Source of the DNA: an uncultured Bacteroidota bacterium
GTDB taxonomy: Bacteria; Bacteroidota; Bacteroidia; Flavobacteriales; Flavobacteriaceae
DNA length: 13,712 bases
NCBI GenBank assembly: GCA_903920835.1
Contig: CAIXNQ010000208.1
Coordinates: 1-13,712 of the forward strand
Direction of reading: 5' to 3'
Below the pieces are notes generated by a model. The model did not search any database. It saw nothing but the letters and a program-made list of their open reading frames with translations, and was not told the DNA's origin. The position numbers and the translations under genes were made by a program. Shown here piece after piece: positions 1 to 7,838 of the stretch (position 1 is the stretch's first letter; each line of letters begins with the position of its first letter).

Positions 1-709
1 AGCTGAATACCATTTTACTGCTGTTCCTGTGGCTACTAAACTTGAAACTGTTGAACCTGTACAGAATGTTTGTGCTGATGCTGTTGGTGCTGCTGTAGTA
101 TTTACAGTAATACTCATTGATGCTGTAGTTGCACATTGTCCTGTTGCTGGGGTAAAGGTATAAGTCGTAGTCGTTGTATTGTTCAACGCTGGTGACCATG
201 TTCCTGTAATACTATTTGTTGAAGTCGTTGGCAAAGCAGCTAAAGTTGCTCCTGAACATATCGCTGCTACTTGTGTGAATGTTGGTGTAGTTGCTGAATT
301 CACTGTTACAGCAACGGCAGTTCTTGTACTTTCACATGTATTTAATGTTTGTGAAGCATAATAAGTTCCAGTTGCTAAAGCTACAGTTCCTGCTAAGGCT
401 GTTCCTCCTGTTGCAGCTGAATACCATTTGATTGCTGTTCCTGTGGCTATTAAACTTGAAACTGTTGCACCTGTACAGAATGTTTGTGCTGATGCTGTTG
501 GTGCTGCTGTAGTATTTACAGTAATACTCATTGTTGCTGTAGTTGCACATTGTCCTGTTGCTGGGGTAAACGTATAAGTCGTAGTCGCTGTATTGTTCAA
601 CGCTGGTGACCACACTCCCGTAATACTATTGTTCGATGTCGTTGGCAATGCTGACAAACTTGCTCCTGAACAAATTGGACTTACAGATGTAAAGGTTGGC
701 GTAACATTT
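1..709 (-). repeat. 414-bp (138-aa) tandem internal repeat of paired PKD-like and Ig_7-like modules
   Basis: Bases 1-295 repeat at 415-709 with an offset of exactly 414. The longest identical stretch I traced is 65 bp (55-119 equals 469-533). After one mismatch, another 36 bp match (121-156 equals 535-570). In protein terms the unit is one PKD-like module (TPTFTQVAAICSGATLAALP type) plus one Ig_7-like module (ASAQTFCTGATVSSLIATG type). The array runs off the left edge, so its copy number is unknown. The near-identity of DNA as well as protein points to recent duplication or gene conversion. Confidence 0.9.
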
Positions 710-3700
710 GGATTCACCGTGATGGTAGCAGTTGTTGACATGCCTGAACATCCGTTAGCTATTGGTATAATTGTAAAAGTAACTGTAATAGGCACAGTCG
801 TAGTATTTGTTAATACACCACTAATAGATCCATTACCACTTGAAGCAATTCCAGATACGGTTGAAATATTATCTCTTGTCCAATTAAATACAGTTCCTGT
901 TACATTACCTGTAAATACAATTGTGTTTATTGATCTTCCCGAACATACAGTTTGAGAAGATGTTGTAGTCACAGCAGTTGGAATAGGATTTACAGTGATT
1001 GTAAATGTTTTTGGTGTTCCATTACAAGCAGCCGCACCAGCATTATATGAAATTGTAACGATACCATCGCCAGATCTAACCCCTGAAGTAGTGTTACTAT
1101 TGGTAACTCCCCCAAGATATGAGGAACCACCACCTGCACTATTGCCAGCACCACCGCCATAATAGCCACCGCCACCGCCTGGTAAGGTATTGCTTGAACA
1201 AGAATAGCCTCCTTGACCAAGTGTTCCATTCATAGTGATATCTCCTGAACAACACGTTGAGCATCCTGTTGAACCTCCTAAAGTTTGTGTTCCTCCTGTA
1301 CCATCATAATTAACTAGTGCTGTTCCAGCTCCTCCGATAAGTCCGCCACCCGCTCCTCCTGTAGCACCATTGCAACAAGCACCTCCGCCACCTCCAGCAA
1401 CAATAATTCTATCAGTAAGTGTTGCTCCTCCAATTCTAACATCAGAAGCACCGCCGCCGCCGCCTCTATAATTTGATGAATTAGTACCAAAAGCATTTCC
1501 TCCTCCATTAAAACCTCCTCCTGTAATAGTTCCAGTGCTCGAAGTTCCTGCTCCTCCAACATAGACATATATTGTTTGACCAGGTGTTACTGCTCTTTCG
1601 CCATAGGCATTACCTCCAAGACCACCGTAGCCAATACTTCCTGAATATAACCCTTCACCTCCTTGAGCACCAGAAGCATCTATATGAATTGAAGTAACAC
1701 CAGCAGGGACTGTCCAGGTTTGAACATCTCCAGTATAATTAAATGTTTGTGTGCCTGCTGTCACTCCTCCTCCTAATGTATTTGTAGGAGTTACAGATAT
1801 GGTTGCAACTATCGGACTATTAGTTGTATTTATTGGTGAAAAAGACCCTATTGTCCCAGTTCCATTTGCTGCTAAACCAATAGAAGTATTATTATTTACC
1901 CAACTAAATTGTGTTGTTGGGTCGGGACTTGTAAAGCTAATGGTAGATGTAGGGACACCATTACAAGCCAAAACATTTGAAATATTATTGACTGTAAATG
2001 CCGAAACAGTTACTGTTACCGACGTTCTTGTACTCTCGCAAGCATTCAAGGTTTGCGAAGCATAATAAGTTCCAGTTGTTAATGTATTACTACTAGATAA
2101 AGCACTTCCTCCCGTAACAGTATCATACCATTGAATAACAGTGCCTGTAGCAGCTAAATCAGCAACTGTAGCAGCATTACAAAAAGTTTGTGGTGAAGAA
2201 ACTAAAGGAGCAGGAGTATTAATAAAATTGATTGTAATGCTATTACTAGTAGCGGTTGTTCCTGAGTAACAAAAATCATTACTAGTTAAAATACATACTA
2301 TTACATCGTTGTTTACTAATGATGAATCTGTATAACTAACTCCTGTACCTACATTAACATTATTTTTTTTCCATTGATAAGTTGGTGCATTCCCACCATT
2401 AGTAGGAGTTGCTGTGAATGTTACACTTGAATTCGGACAAATTGTTGTTGTTGATGAAGAAATGCTGATCGATGGAGCTGAGACTGTATTGCCAATAATT
2501 AAATTTTGTGCACAGAAACTTTGATCAGCATAATATCCTCCAGTTGCCCCAACAAAACCAAAATTAACAACAGAGTTTCCATTAAATATTGTGTTTACAA
2601 TATCTTCACTATACGTGAATAGCATAGTGCCATTTCTATAAAGAACTAATGAATTATTACTTGCAGTCCATACCATTCTAATAATGTTAGTACTTCCATC
2701 ACCTAAAGCAGGACTAATTGGGAAGGGTCCAATTAATGGATTGCCTTGTTTGTTTTTAACTAAAGTAATGTGACTTGAATCAAAATCATTAAAAAATGGG
2801 GGAGAACTATTATAAATATCAAATTCTACAGCTAAAGAATTAGTAAATAATCCATGAGGATTCTCATAGCCATAATATCCCAAATCACTACCTGCATCGG
2901 TAGCATAAACATTATTTCCGTCTTGTTGTAAAACAAAAACCATTCCATCAGCACCACCGTTTTGAGTAGTTGTAAAGGTAAAATCGAAATCATTGGTCAA
3001 ATTAATAGCAGTTTGATGCCACGCCATACCTGTTTCATAACTATTTGAAACATCGGTAAGTTTAATACAACTCGAATTAAATGACGCGGTACCATAAACA
3101 TTAAATGCTGTATTGTTTAATGTTGAACTACCACTACCACCATTAACAACTATAGTCATAGTTGCTGCAGTTGCACATTGACCTGTTGTTGGTGTAAACG
3201 TATAAGTTGTTGTAATTGTATTATTTAATTGGGGCGACCATGTTCCTGTTATACCATTATTCGATGTTGTTGGCAATGCCGATAAACTAACTCCTGAACA
3301 AATTGGTGCAACTGGCGTGAATGTTGGAGTTACTGGAACACAATAAGTAAACCCTGCTAGTGTTGCTGTACCACTTGAAGTAGTAACACTTACACTGCCA
3401 CTTGCGCCACTACTTACTATCGCAGTGATGGTAGTGGCATTTACCACTGTAAAAGAAGTAGCGGCTGTACCACCGAAACTTACTGCCGTAGCACCTGTAA
3501 AGTTGGTGCCTGTGATAGTGACTGTTGTGCCAGTGGCTGCAGTTGTGGGGGTGAATGAAGTGAGTGTGGGAGTAGCTATTGCACCGCAATTCAATACTAA
3601 CCAGTAATTAAAATCTTTGCCTGTTTCTTGTGAAAAGTTAATTGCATTGATTGGCATGGCATTACCAAATGACAAACCTGTGTAATAAACAGTTTTAGTA

Positions 3701-6315
3701 GTAGAGGTGGTGTATCCAGTATGTTCGCCATCTGTGTTGTAGATCGCCATAATCCAATAATCGCCCGGTGTGATGGTAATTCCCGAAGGAACGGGAAGAT
3801 TTAGTGTGCCTGTAGTTACAGTACCTTGACTTGACGTAGCCACTAAATTACCCGGCACACCCCCATTGTCTTGATATAAGGCCATTTGAACCCCAGCACC
3901 AGTTCCTCTACCGTCAAGTGATAAGCTAGCTAATGTTCCGCTATCCGAAACGGTAAATTTTGTGCCTAATATATAATCGCTTAAAAAATATGCATTTGAA
4001 AACATGGTTGTATAATTGCCCGTTAAACAACTTCCATTAGATGTTGAAGAAAATACGAAGCCCCCTAAACTAGCAACGCCGCTTGGCGTTGTAACACTCA
4101 CAGCTCCGCTTGTTCCACTACTTACTATCGCAGTGATGGTAGTGGCATTTACCACTGTAAAAGAAGTAGCGGATGTACCACCGAAACTTACTGCCGTAGT
4201 GCCTGTGAAGTTGGAACCCGTAATAGTTACAGTTGCACCAGAAGCAGCTGTAGTTGGAGTGAATGATGTAATTGTTGGTGTCGTACATGGCGATGCAATT
4301 GCAACCATAAAATTACCTTCGCCATAAGGTCCATTTCCGACGCTTATTGTTGACGTAACGGTGTTACTAACTGTATTTATTACACAAACATTGTTCGTGT
4401 CATAACAAGTTAAATACAACGTGTTGCCATCGGGAGTGATGCTCAATCCACCTCTCGAAAGCCCTTGTCCTGTCGCAATAGTTGAGGTGACCGTATTGGT
4501 AGTAGTATCAAAAATAGCAACCGAGCTTAATCCAGCAGCAGCTGTAGCAACATACAATTTATTCCCATCCGGACTCACCTTTAAACCACCTGTCAATGCA
4601 ACGCCCATGGCAATTGTATTAACAACCAAATCGGTTGCCGTACTAATAACGATTAGATTATTATTTGACTGATTGCTCACAAATAATTTGCTGCCATCAG
4701 GACTTAAAGCGACGCCATTTGGCAAACCAAATGAGCCAGTTATGGTGGTGGTTACTGTATTGCTATTGGTGTCAATTACAGATACTGAATTGCCAAAAAA
4801 GTTTGTCACATACACTTTGCTTCCATCGAGGCTGGCAATGATCCTATCAGGGTAATTACCAACGCTGATGGTGGCTGTTACTATATTCGTTGACGTATCA
4901 ATTACGCTGACAGTGTTGGTGCCTGTGTTGGTGACATATACTTTGCTGCCATTGGGTGTTACACAAATTCCTTGTGCATAAGACCCAATAGCTACTGTGG
5001 CCGTTACGGTATTGGTTACGGTTCTAATTACACTCACGCTTGACGCCCCTCCGCAAACATACACCTTGCTGTTATCTGGGCTAACCGCAACGCCTTGTGG
5101 CGTTCCCGCCAATGGAATGGTAGCAGTTACTGCATTGTTTGACGTATTTATGACACTTACTGTATTGCTTGTGCCATTGGGCACATAGGCATAAGGAGTA
5201 GAACTACCACCATTAACAACAATAGTCATAGTTGCTGTAGTAGCACATTGACCTGTTGATGGTGTAAACGTATAGGTTGTTGTACTTGTATTATTTAATT
5301 GGGGCGACCACGTTCCTGTAATACCATTATTCGATATAGTTGGCAATGCTGGTAAACTTGTGCCTGAACATATCGCTGCTACTTGCGTGAACGCTGGCGT
5401 TATATTTGGATTTACTATAACCGTTGCGGTCCCTTGGATACTTGTAGCACTTAAATTATTGGAATCTTTGACGGTAACTAAAGAATAGTTTTTTGTCGAA
5501 GACGGACTAACAGCGATTAATTGATTGGATAGATAATTAGAAACCGTAGAAGAGCTTTGCCCATCTGAATATACTATTTCATAGGGAGGTGTTCCTCCAG
5601 AAACTGCAACTTGTAAATTAGCTATATTATCTTGACATATTGTAGAACTTCCACTAAGGATACTGCTAATATTATTTGATGCAGGTGTAAAAGACCAACA
5701 CTCATTACTGGCTACAATATAAACTTGATTTCTATTATTTACTGTTTGAAAAGTTACACCATCTCCACTTGCAATACCCATTGTTGAAATTCTATCTGGT
5801 AAATTTATAGTATTGTTGACAAGCCTGATTTCATTACTACCTTCAAATAGCTGAATTTCTCCAGTTATAAAATATGGACTTGTTGACGAACAACAAGATT
5901 GTAAATTTTGAAAATGAACTACAAAAATCCTATAGGGAGCTGAACCTATTATAGAATAATATATACTTCCATCCAGACCAGGGGTACTTGAATAAGCAAC
6001 CAAGTCTGTATGCGCCAAAGCTATATAGGGAGTGTTATTGGTATATGGTAAAAAATATCCCGAACAACAACCTGAACCACTTGGAGTAAAGGTTATAAAA
6101 CCATTCGTACTTATATATAGATTTGAATAATTTGTTCCATAAAAAGAAAATGGAAAAGAAATTGGAATTGATGATGAAACTGCATCGTCTCCATAAACAG
6201 GTAATGTCCCTGTATTTATACTCATCGTACCTGTTCCACAACTGCTTAAGTTATATTGAGCTTTAGCTATTCCAAAACACATAATTATTAAGCAAAATGT
6301 AATAATTTTTTTCAT
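1..6315 (-). CDS. Giant secreted mosaic surface protein (lectin, YVTN propeller, IPT, Gly-rich and Ig/PKD-like repeats), C-terminus outside window
   Basis: The frame stays open from ATG at 6315 to base 1 (2105 codons, no stop), so this is the N-terminal part of a larger protein. Residues 1-19 are a signal peptide ending in AKA before Q20. Approximate order: 20-300 beta-rich N-terminal region; 302-366 PKD-like module; 375-675 seven YVTN propeller blades (VSVIDT / SPDGSKVYV signatures); 677-753 IPT/TIG; 761-908 unassigned beta-sandwich; 912-990 second IPT; 990-1056 PKD-like; 1066-1272 L-type lectin (GADGMVFVLQ, LAVEFDIYN, SSHITLVKN); 1275-1363 Ig-like; 1364-1437 Ig_7-like; 1437-1520 PKD-like; 1521-1758 ALK/LTK-type glycine-rich domain (opening FNYTGDVQTWTVPAGV, then GGGGG and CC clusters); 1759-1868 PKD-like; from 1869 alternating PKD-like and Ig_7-like modules. 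I infer an exported adhesin or glycan-binding surface protein. A T9SS sorting domain would be expected downstream but is not visible. Exact ligands are unknown. Confidence 0.9.
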   Translation of the reverse strand, partial: MKKIITFCLIIMCFGIAKAQYNLSSCGTGTMSINTGTLPVYGDDAVSSSIPISFPFSFYGTNYSNLYISTNGFITFTPSGSGCCSGYFLPYTNNTPYIALAHTDLVAYSSTPGLDGSIYYSIIGSAPYRIFVVHFQNLQSCCSSTSPYFITGEIQLFEGSNEIRLVNNTINLPDRISTMGIASGDGVTFQTVNNRNQVYIVASNECWSFTPASNNISSILSGSSTICQDNIANLQVAVSGGTPPYEIVYSDGQSSSTVSNYLSNQLIAVSPSSTKNYSLVTVKDSNNLSATSIQGTATVIVNPNITPAFTQVAAICSGTSLPALPTISNNGITGTWSPQLNNTSTTTYTFTPSTGQCATTATMTIVVNGGSSTPYAYVPNGTSNTVSVINTSNNAVTATIPLAGTPQGVAVSPDNSKVYVCGGASSVSVIRTVTNTVTATVAIGSYAQGICVTPNGSKVYVTNTGTNTVSVIDTSTNIVTATISVGNYPDRIIASLDGSKVYVTNFFGNSVSVIDTNSNTVTTTITGSFGLPNGVALSPDGSKLFVSNQSNNNLIVISTATDLVVNTIAMGVALTGGLKVSPDGNKLYVATAAAGLSSVAIFDTTTNTVTSTIATGQGLSRGGLSITPDGNTLYLTCYDTNNVCVINTVSNTVTSTISVGNGPYGEGNFMVAIASPCTTPTITSFTPTTAASGATVTITGSNFTGTTAVSFGGTSATSFTVVNATTITAIVSSGTSGAVSVTTPSGVASLGGFVFSSTSNGSCLTGNYTTMFSNAYFLSDYILGTKFTVSDSGTLASLSLDGRGTGAGVQMALYQDNGGVPGNLVATSSQGTVTTGTLNLPVPSGITITPGDYWIMAIYNTDGEHTGYTTSTTKTVYYTGLSFGNAMPINAINFSQETGKDFNYWLVLNCGAIATPTLTSFTPTTAATGTTVTITGTNFTGATAVSFGGTAATSFTVVNATTITAIVSSGASGSVSVTTSSGTATLAGFTYCVPVTPTFTPVAPICSGVSLSALPTTSNNGITGTWSPQLNNTITTTYTFTPTTGQCATAATMTIVVNGGSGSSTLNNTAFNVYGTASFNSSCIKLTDVSNSYETGMAWHQTAINLTNDFDFTFTTTQNGGADGMVFVLQQDGNNVYATDAGSDLGYYGYENPHGLFTNSLAVEFDIYNSSPPFFNDFDSSHITLVKNKQGNPLIGPFPISPALGDGSTNIIRMVWTASNNSLVLYRNGTMLFTYSEDIVNTIFNGNSVVNFGFVGATGGYYADQSFCAQNLIIGNTVSAPSISISSSTTTICPNSSVTFTATPTNGGNAPTYQWKKNNVNVGTGVSYTDSSLVNNDVIVCILTSNDFCYSGTTATSNSITINFINTPAPLVSSPQTFCNAATVADLAATGTVIQWYDTVTGGSALSSSNTLTTGTYYASQTLNACESTRTSVTVTVSAFTVNNISNVLACNGVPTSTISFTSPDPTTQFSWVNNNTSIGLAANGTGTIGSFSPINTTNSPIVATISVTPTNTLGGGVTAGTQTFNYTGDVQTWTVPAGVTSIHIDASGAQGGEGLYSGSIGYGGLGGNAYGERAVTPGQTIYVYVGGAGTSSTGTITGGGFNGGGNAFGTNSSNYRGGGGGASDVRIGGATLTDRIIVAGGGGGACCNGATGGAGGGLIGGAGTALVNYDGTGGTQTLGGSTGCSTCCSGDITMNGTLGQGGYSCSSNTLPGGGGGYYGGGAGNSAGGGSSYLGGVTNSNTTSGVRSGDGIVTISYNAGAAACNGTPKTFTITVNPIPTAVTTTSSQTVCSGRSINTIVFTGNVTGTVFNWTRDNISTVSGIASSGNGSISGVLTNTTTVPITVTFTIIPIANGCSGMSTTATITVNPNVTPTFTSVSPICSGASLSALPTTSNNSITGVWSPALNNTATTTYTFTPATGQCATTATMSITVNTTAAPTASAQTFCTGATVSSLIATGTAIKWYSAATGGTALAGTVALATGTYYASQTLNTCESTRTAVAVTVNSATTPTFTQVAAICSGATLAALPTTSTNSITGTWSPALNNTTTTTYTFTPATGQCATTASMSITVNTTAAPTASAQTFCTGSTVSSLVATGTAVKWYSA
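3407..4172 (-). repeat. Direct repeat of the two IPT/TIG domain coding segments
   Basis: Bases 3407-3464 and 4115-4172 are identical over 58 bp, with high similarity continuing toward 3505 and 4213. Both copies encode the same part of an IPT/TIG domain (GGTSATSFTVVNATTITAIV type) in the giant surface protein. Between them lies the unassigned beta-sandwich domain at about residues 761-908. The copies are 708 bp apart, a multiple of three, so recombination between them would delete or duplicate one IPT plus the sandwich domain in frame. Confidence 0.85.
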
Positions 6316-6374
6316 AATTTATAATTTTTAAATTCGCCTACGTTGTTCAGGCATCGGCTGTCCTGTTTTTTTTT

Positions 6375-6402
6375 CCTCCCCAGCCCTCCCTGAAGGGGAG
6401 GG
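6375..6402. repeat. GC-rich hairpin with two alternative stems in the leader of the giant gene
   Basis: CCCTCCC (6384-6390) and GGGAGGG (6396-6402) form a perfect 7-bp stem with loop TGAAG. CCTCCCC (6375-6381) can instead pair with GGGGAGG (6395-6401), using the same right arm, so the two stems exclude each other. The element sits about 60 bases before the ATG at 6315 in otherwise AT-rich DNA. It resembles the CTCCCC/GGGGAG intergenic hairpins I recall as dispersed repeats in Flavobacteriia. That recollection is not a search result. Confidence 0.7.
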
Positions 6403-6522
6403 AGACGTGGTGAATAGGGTTTTGTTAATTCTCGTAATTTAAATAGAATGAAAATTTTTCAATCCCCACACCTATTTTTGATTATAGTAAAAAAAAAATA
6501 ACCGTAACGTTAAAAAAAAGCT

Positions 6523-6538
6523 AAAATAGTACTATTTT
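6523..6538. other. 16-bp perfect AT palindrome AAAATAGTACTATTTT
   Basis: The two halves AAAATAGT and ACTATTTT are exact reverse complements with no spacer. On the minus strand it is followed closely by a run of eight T (6512-6519). It could be a weak terminator for transcription leaving the 218-aa gene, or an operator upstream of the giant gene. The all-AT arms make a stable RNA hairpin doubtful. Confidence 0.4.
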
Positions 6539-6603
6539 TTAATGTAGCACTAAGTTGTTTATTATTTTTAATGATTTGGTAATATTGATAAGTGTCGATT
6601 TAA

Positions 6604-6912
6604 TTATGAATTATGAATTGTGAGTTTTGAGAGATGTTATGAGAATTTTTGAACTTCACGAACAGTACCAGTAACGATTAACGATTTTTGAATTTTGAAT
6701 TTTGAACTTCTTGACCAGTAACCAATAACGTTTAACGATTGCCGATTGCTTCGCCAGTTCGAGCAAAGCTCTCGTGTTACGATTTTTGAACTTCTTGACC
6801 AATAACCAATAACGATTAACGATTTATGATTAACGATTGTCGATTTTTGAACTTCTCGACCATCAACCGACAACCATCAACCGACAACTCATAATTCAAA
6901 ACTCATAATTAA
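6604..6912. repeat. Degenerate word-repeat region with roughly inverted ends
   Basis: Four related blocks begin with TGAACTTC at about 6650, 6703, 6787 and 6848. They share words such as GACCAGTAACCAATAACG and AACGATTAACGATT. The blocks at 6703-6740 and 6787-6824 differ at only two of 38 bases. Spacing is irregular (53, 84, 61). Between the second and third blocks is a short insert containing GAGC-AAA-GCTC (about 6761-6771). The left end carries AATTATGAATT/GTGAGTTTTGA words and the right end carries the same words inverted (CTCATAATTCAAAACTCATAATT region, 6888-6910). The block starts directly after the stop of the 218-aa gene. It has no coding features. Confidence 0.75.
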
Positions 6913-6913
6913 T

Positions 6914-7570
6914 TTACCCCGTTATCGTTGCCATCACTACATTGCTCCAAGGCCCTACCTCGCCACGGGTGTTTTCCCAACGCAACCAGTAATAGACTGC
7001 TTTGCCCGCATTATCGCCCGCAAAATGATAGGTATATGGCGAAGCCGTGTCGGTAGCCATATAGCTCAACTCGTTAGGGTCGGTTGCAGGTTCGCCAATT
7101 TTAAACCAAATTTGACATCCACGCACGCCATCAGGCTTAGCCGCCGAGCCACTTTCGTCGATAAACGAAATGGTGTGTTCTAGTCGGTTGCTAGTGTCCA
7201 CCTGAGCCACTGGCTTGGTGCTGGGCACTGGGGCGGCGGTTTTTGGCGCATTGCGGTCGCCAATGTTTAGCGTGTTGCGGTCTTCGGCTGTCAACACACT
7301 GTTTGGAATGTCGCCATAAACGCTACGTAAAGTGCCAATGAGGGTTTCTTTGGCACTGTCTTTATTTTCGACAATGGTTTTGGTTTTTGTGTTACTGTTC
7401 TGCGAAGCAGGATAGACATCGTTCCACGCTGCCAGTTGGGCGGTCAGCAATGCCTGATTGGCTGGTGACACCAAAAGGCGTGCTTTGTTTAAAATTAAAT
7501 AGGCTACTGCCGCTTGAAAATAGTTGTTCAAATCGGCTTCTTTACTCGGAAATGGACCATTTTTTGGCAT
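6914..7570 (-). CDS. Conserved hypothetical protein, helical N-terminus plus Fn3-like C-terminus
   Basis: A 218-aa protein starting MPKNGPFPSK, with no signal peptide or membrane segment. Residues about 10-107 are helix-forming and rich in Ala, Leu and Asn. A Pro/Ala-rich linker follows (110-125). Residues 127-218 look like an Fn3-type beta-sandwich: HTISFIDES, then GCQIWFKIG, then YYWLRWENTRGEVGPWSNVV and a terminal ATITG. I recognise this layout (CxIWxKIG, LRWxNTRGExGPWS) from a widespread family of uncharacterised bacterial proteins. Its role is unknown to me. Base composition is unlike the neighbours: sample lines run 57-68% G+C against roughly a third nearby, which suggests acquisition from elsewhere or distinct selection. 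It stands alone, with a repeat array upstream and a word-repeat region downstream. Confidence 0.85.
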   Translation of the reverse strand: MPKNGPFPSKEADLNNYFQAAVAYLILNKARLLVSPANQALLTAQLAAWNDVYPASQNSNTKTKTIVENKDSAKETLIGTLRSVYGDIPNSVLTAEDRNTLNIGDRNAPKTAAPVPSTKPVAQVDTSNRLEHTISFIDESGSAAKPDGVRGCQIWFKIGEPATDPNELSYMATDTASPYTYHFAGDNAGKAVYYWLRWENTRGEVGPWSNVVMATITG

Positions 7571-7634
7571 AATAAAAAATATTAAATTTATAAATAATTG
7601 ATAATTTGTGTTTTATGTTTCTGTATTGAACTTT

Positions 7635-7649
7635 AACCTTCTTAAGGTT
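7635..7649. repeat. Small hairpin AACCTT-CTT-AAGGTT next to the 21-bp array
   Basis: AACCTT (7635-7640) and AAGGTT (7644-7649) pair around a three-base loop. It lies directly at the 218-aa-gene side of the 21-bp array. On the minus strand it is not followed by a T-run, so it is not a convincing terminator. It may mark the array boundary or be chance. Confidence 0.4.
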
Positions 7650-7652
7650 TGT

Positions 7653-7838
7653 GTTTTGGGTTCGACCCCCTAGCTCTCGGGGTCGACCCCGAAACCTTTG
7701 GGGTCGAGCCCAGAACTCTTGGGGTCGAGCCCGCAACCTTTGGGGTTGACCCCCTAACTCTCGGGCTCGAGCCCGGAAATTTTGGGGTCGAGCCCAGAAC
7801 CTTTGGGGTTGAACCCACAACGTTTGGGGTCGAGCCCA
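7653..7838. repeat. Nine-unit 21-bp tandem array, each unit centred on a GGGGTCGACCCC-like dyad
   Basis: The central TCGA (TTGA in two units) falls at 7662, 7683, 7704, 7725, 7746, 7767, 7788, 7809 and 7830. The period is therefore exactly 21 with no insertion or deletion. Each core is a full or partial palindrome: GGGGTCGACCCC (7679-7690) and GGGCTCGAGCCC (7763-7774) are perfect, and GGGGTCGAGCCC is the commonest imperfect form. Spacers are short pyrimidine/purine words such as CAGAACCTTT. Because 21 is a multiple of three, several frames stay open and give heptad peptides (GSTPKVL on minus, FGVEPRT on plus). The array lies about 85-270 bases upstream of the 218-aa gene's ATG and is far more GC-rich than its flanks. 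Its function is unknown: a protein-binding array, a structured leader or a repeat peptide are all possible. Confidence 0.9.

Larger units (their letters stand above)
6316..6913. other. Non-coding spacer of about 600 bases between two minus-strand genes
   Basis: I see no gene here. From the giant gene's start outward it contains an AT-rich leader, a GC-rich hairpin at 6375-6402, A- and T-tracts, an AT palindrome at 6523-6538, and the word-repeat region at 6604-6912, which begins right at the stop codon of the 218-aa gene. No convincing match to the Bacteroidota promoter form (TTG, then TAnnTTTG) was found on the minus strand. A 78-codon open frame at 6637-6873 consists only of repeat words and is not taken as a gene. 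Confidence 0.7.

Noticed and set aside
1314..1568. Leu/Glu-rich minus-strand frame, and a similar one at 990-1229
   Set aside because: Both are shifted readings of the glycine-rich domain of the giant protein, whose own frame is open throughout and gives meaningful domains.
3425..4855. Several plus-strand frames of 60-103 codons rich in Val, Pro and Thr
   Set aside because: They are antisense shadows of Thr/Val/Gly-rich repeat modules. None has a domain, start signal or neighbour support.
6316..6450. Promoter for the giant gene, e.g. TAAATTAC near 6434-6441 with an upstream TTG
   Set aside because: Only a partial match to TAnnTTTG in AT-rich DNA; too weak to list.
6637..6873. 78-codon minus-strand frame through the word-repeat region
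   Set aside because: It is made only of the repeated words (VIGYWSRSSK twice) and lacks any protein-like start, domain or composition.
7653..7838. CRISPR array
   Set aside because: The period is only 21 bp with no unique spacers of 30 or so bases, and there are no cas genes.
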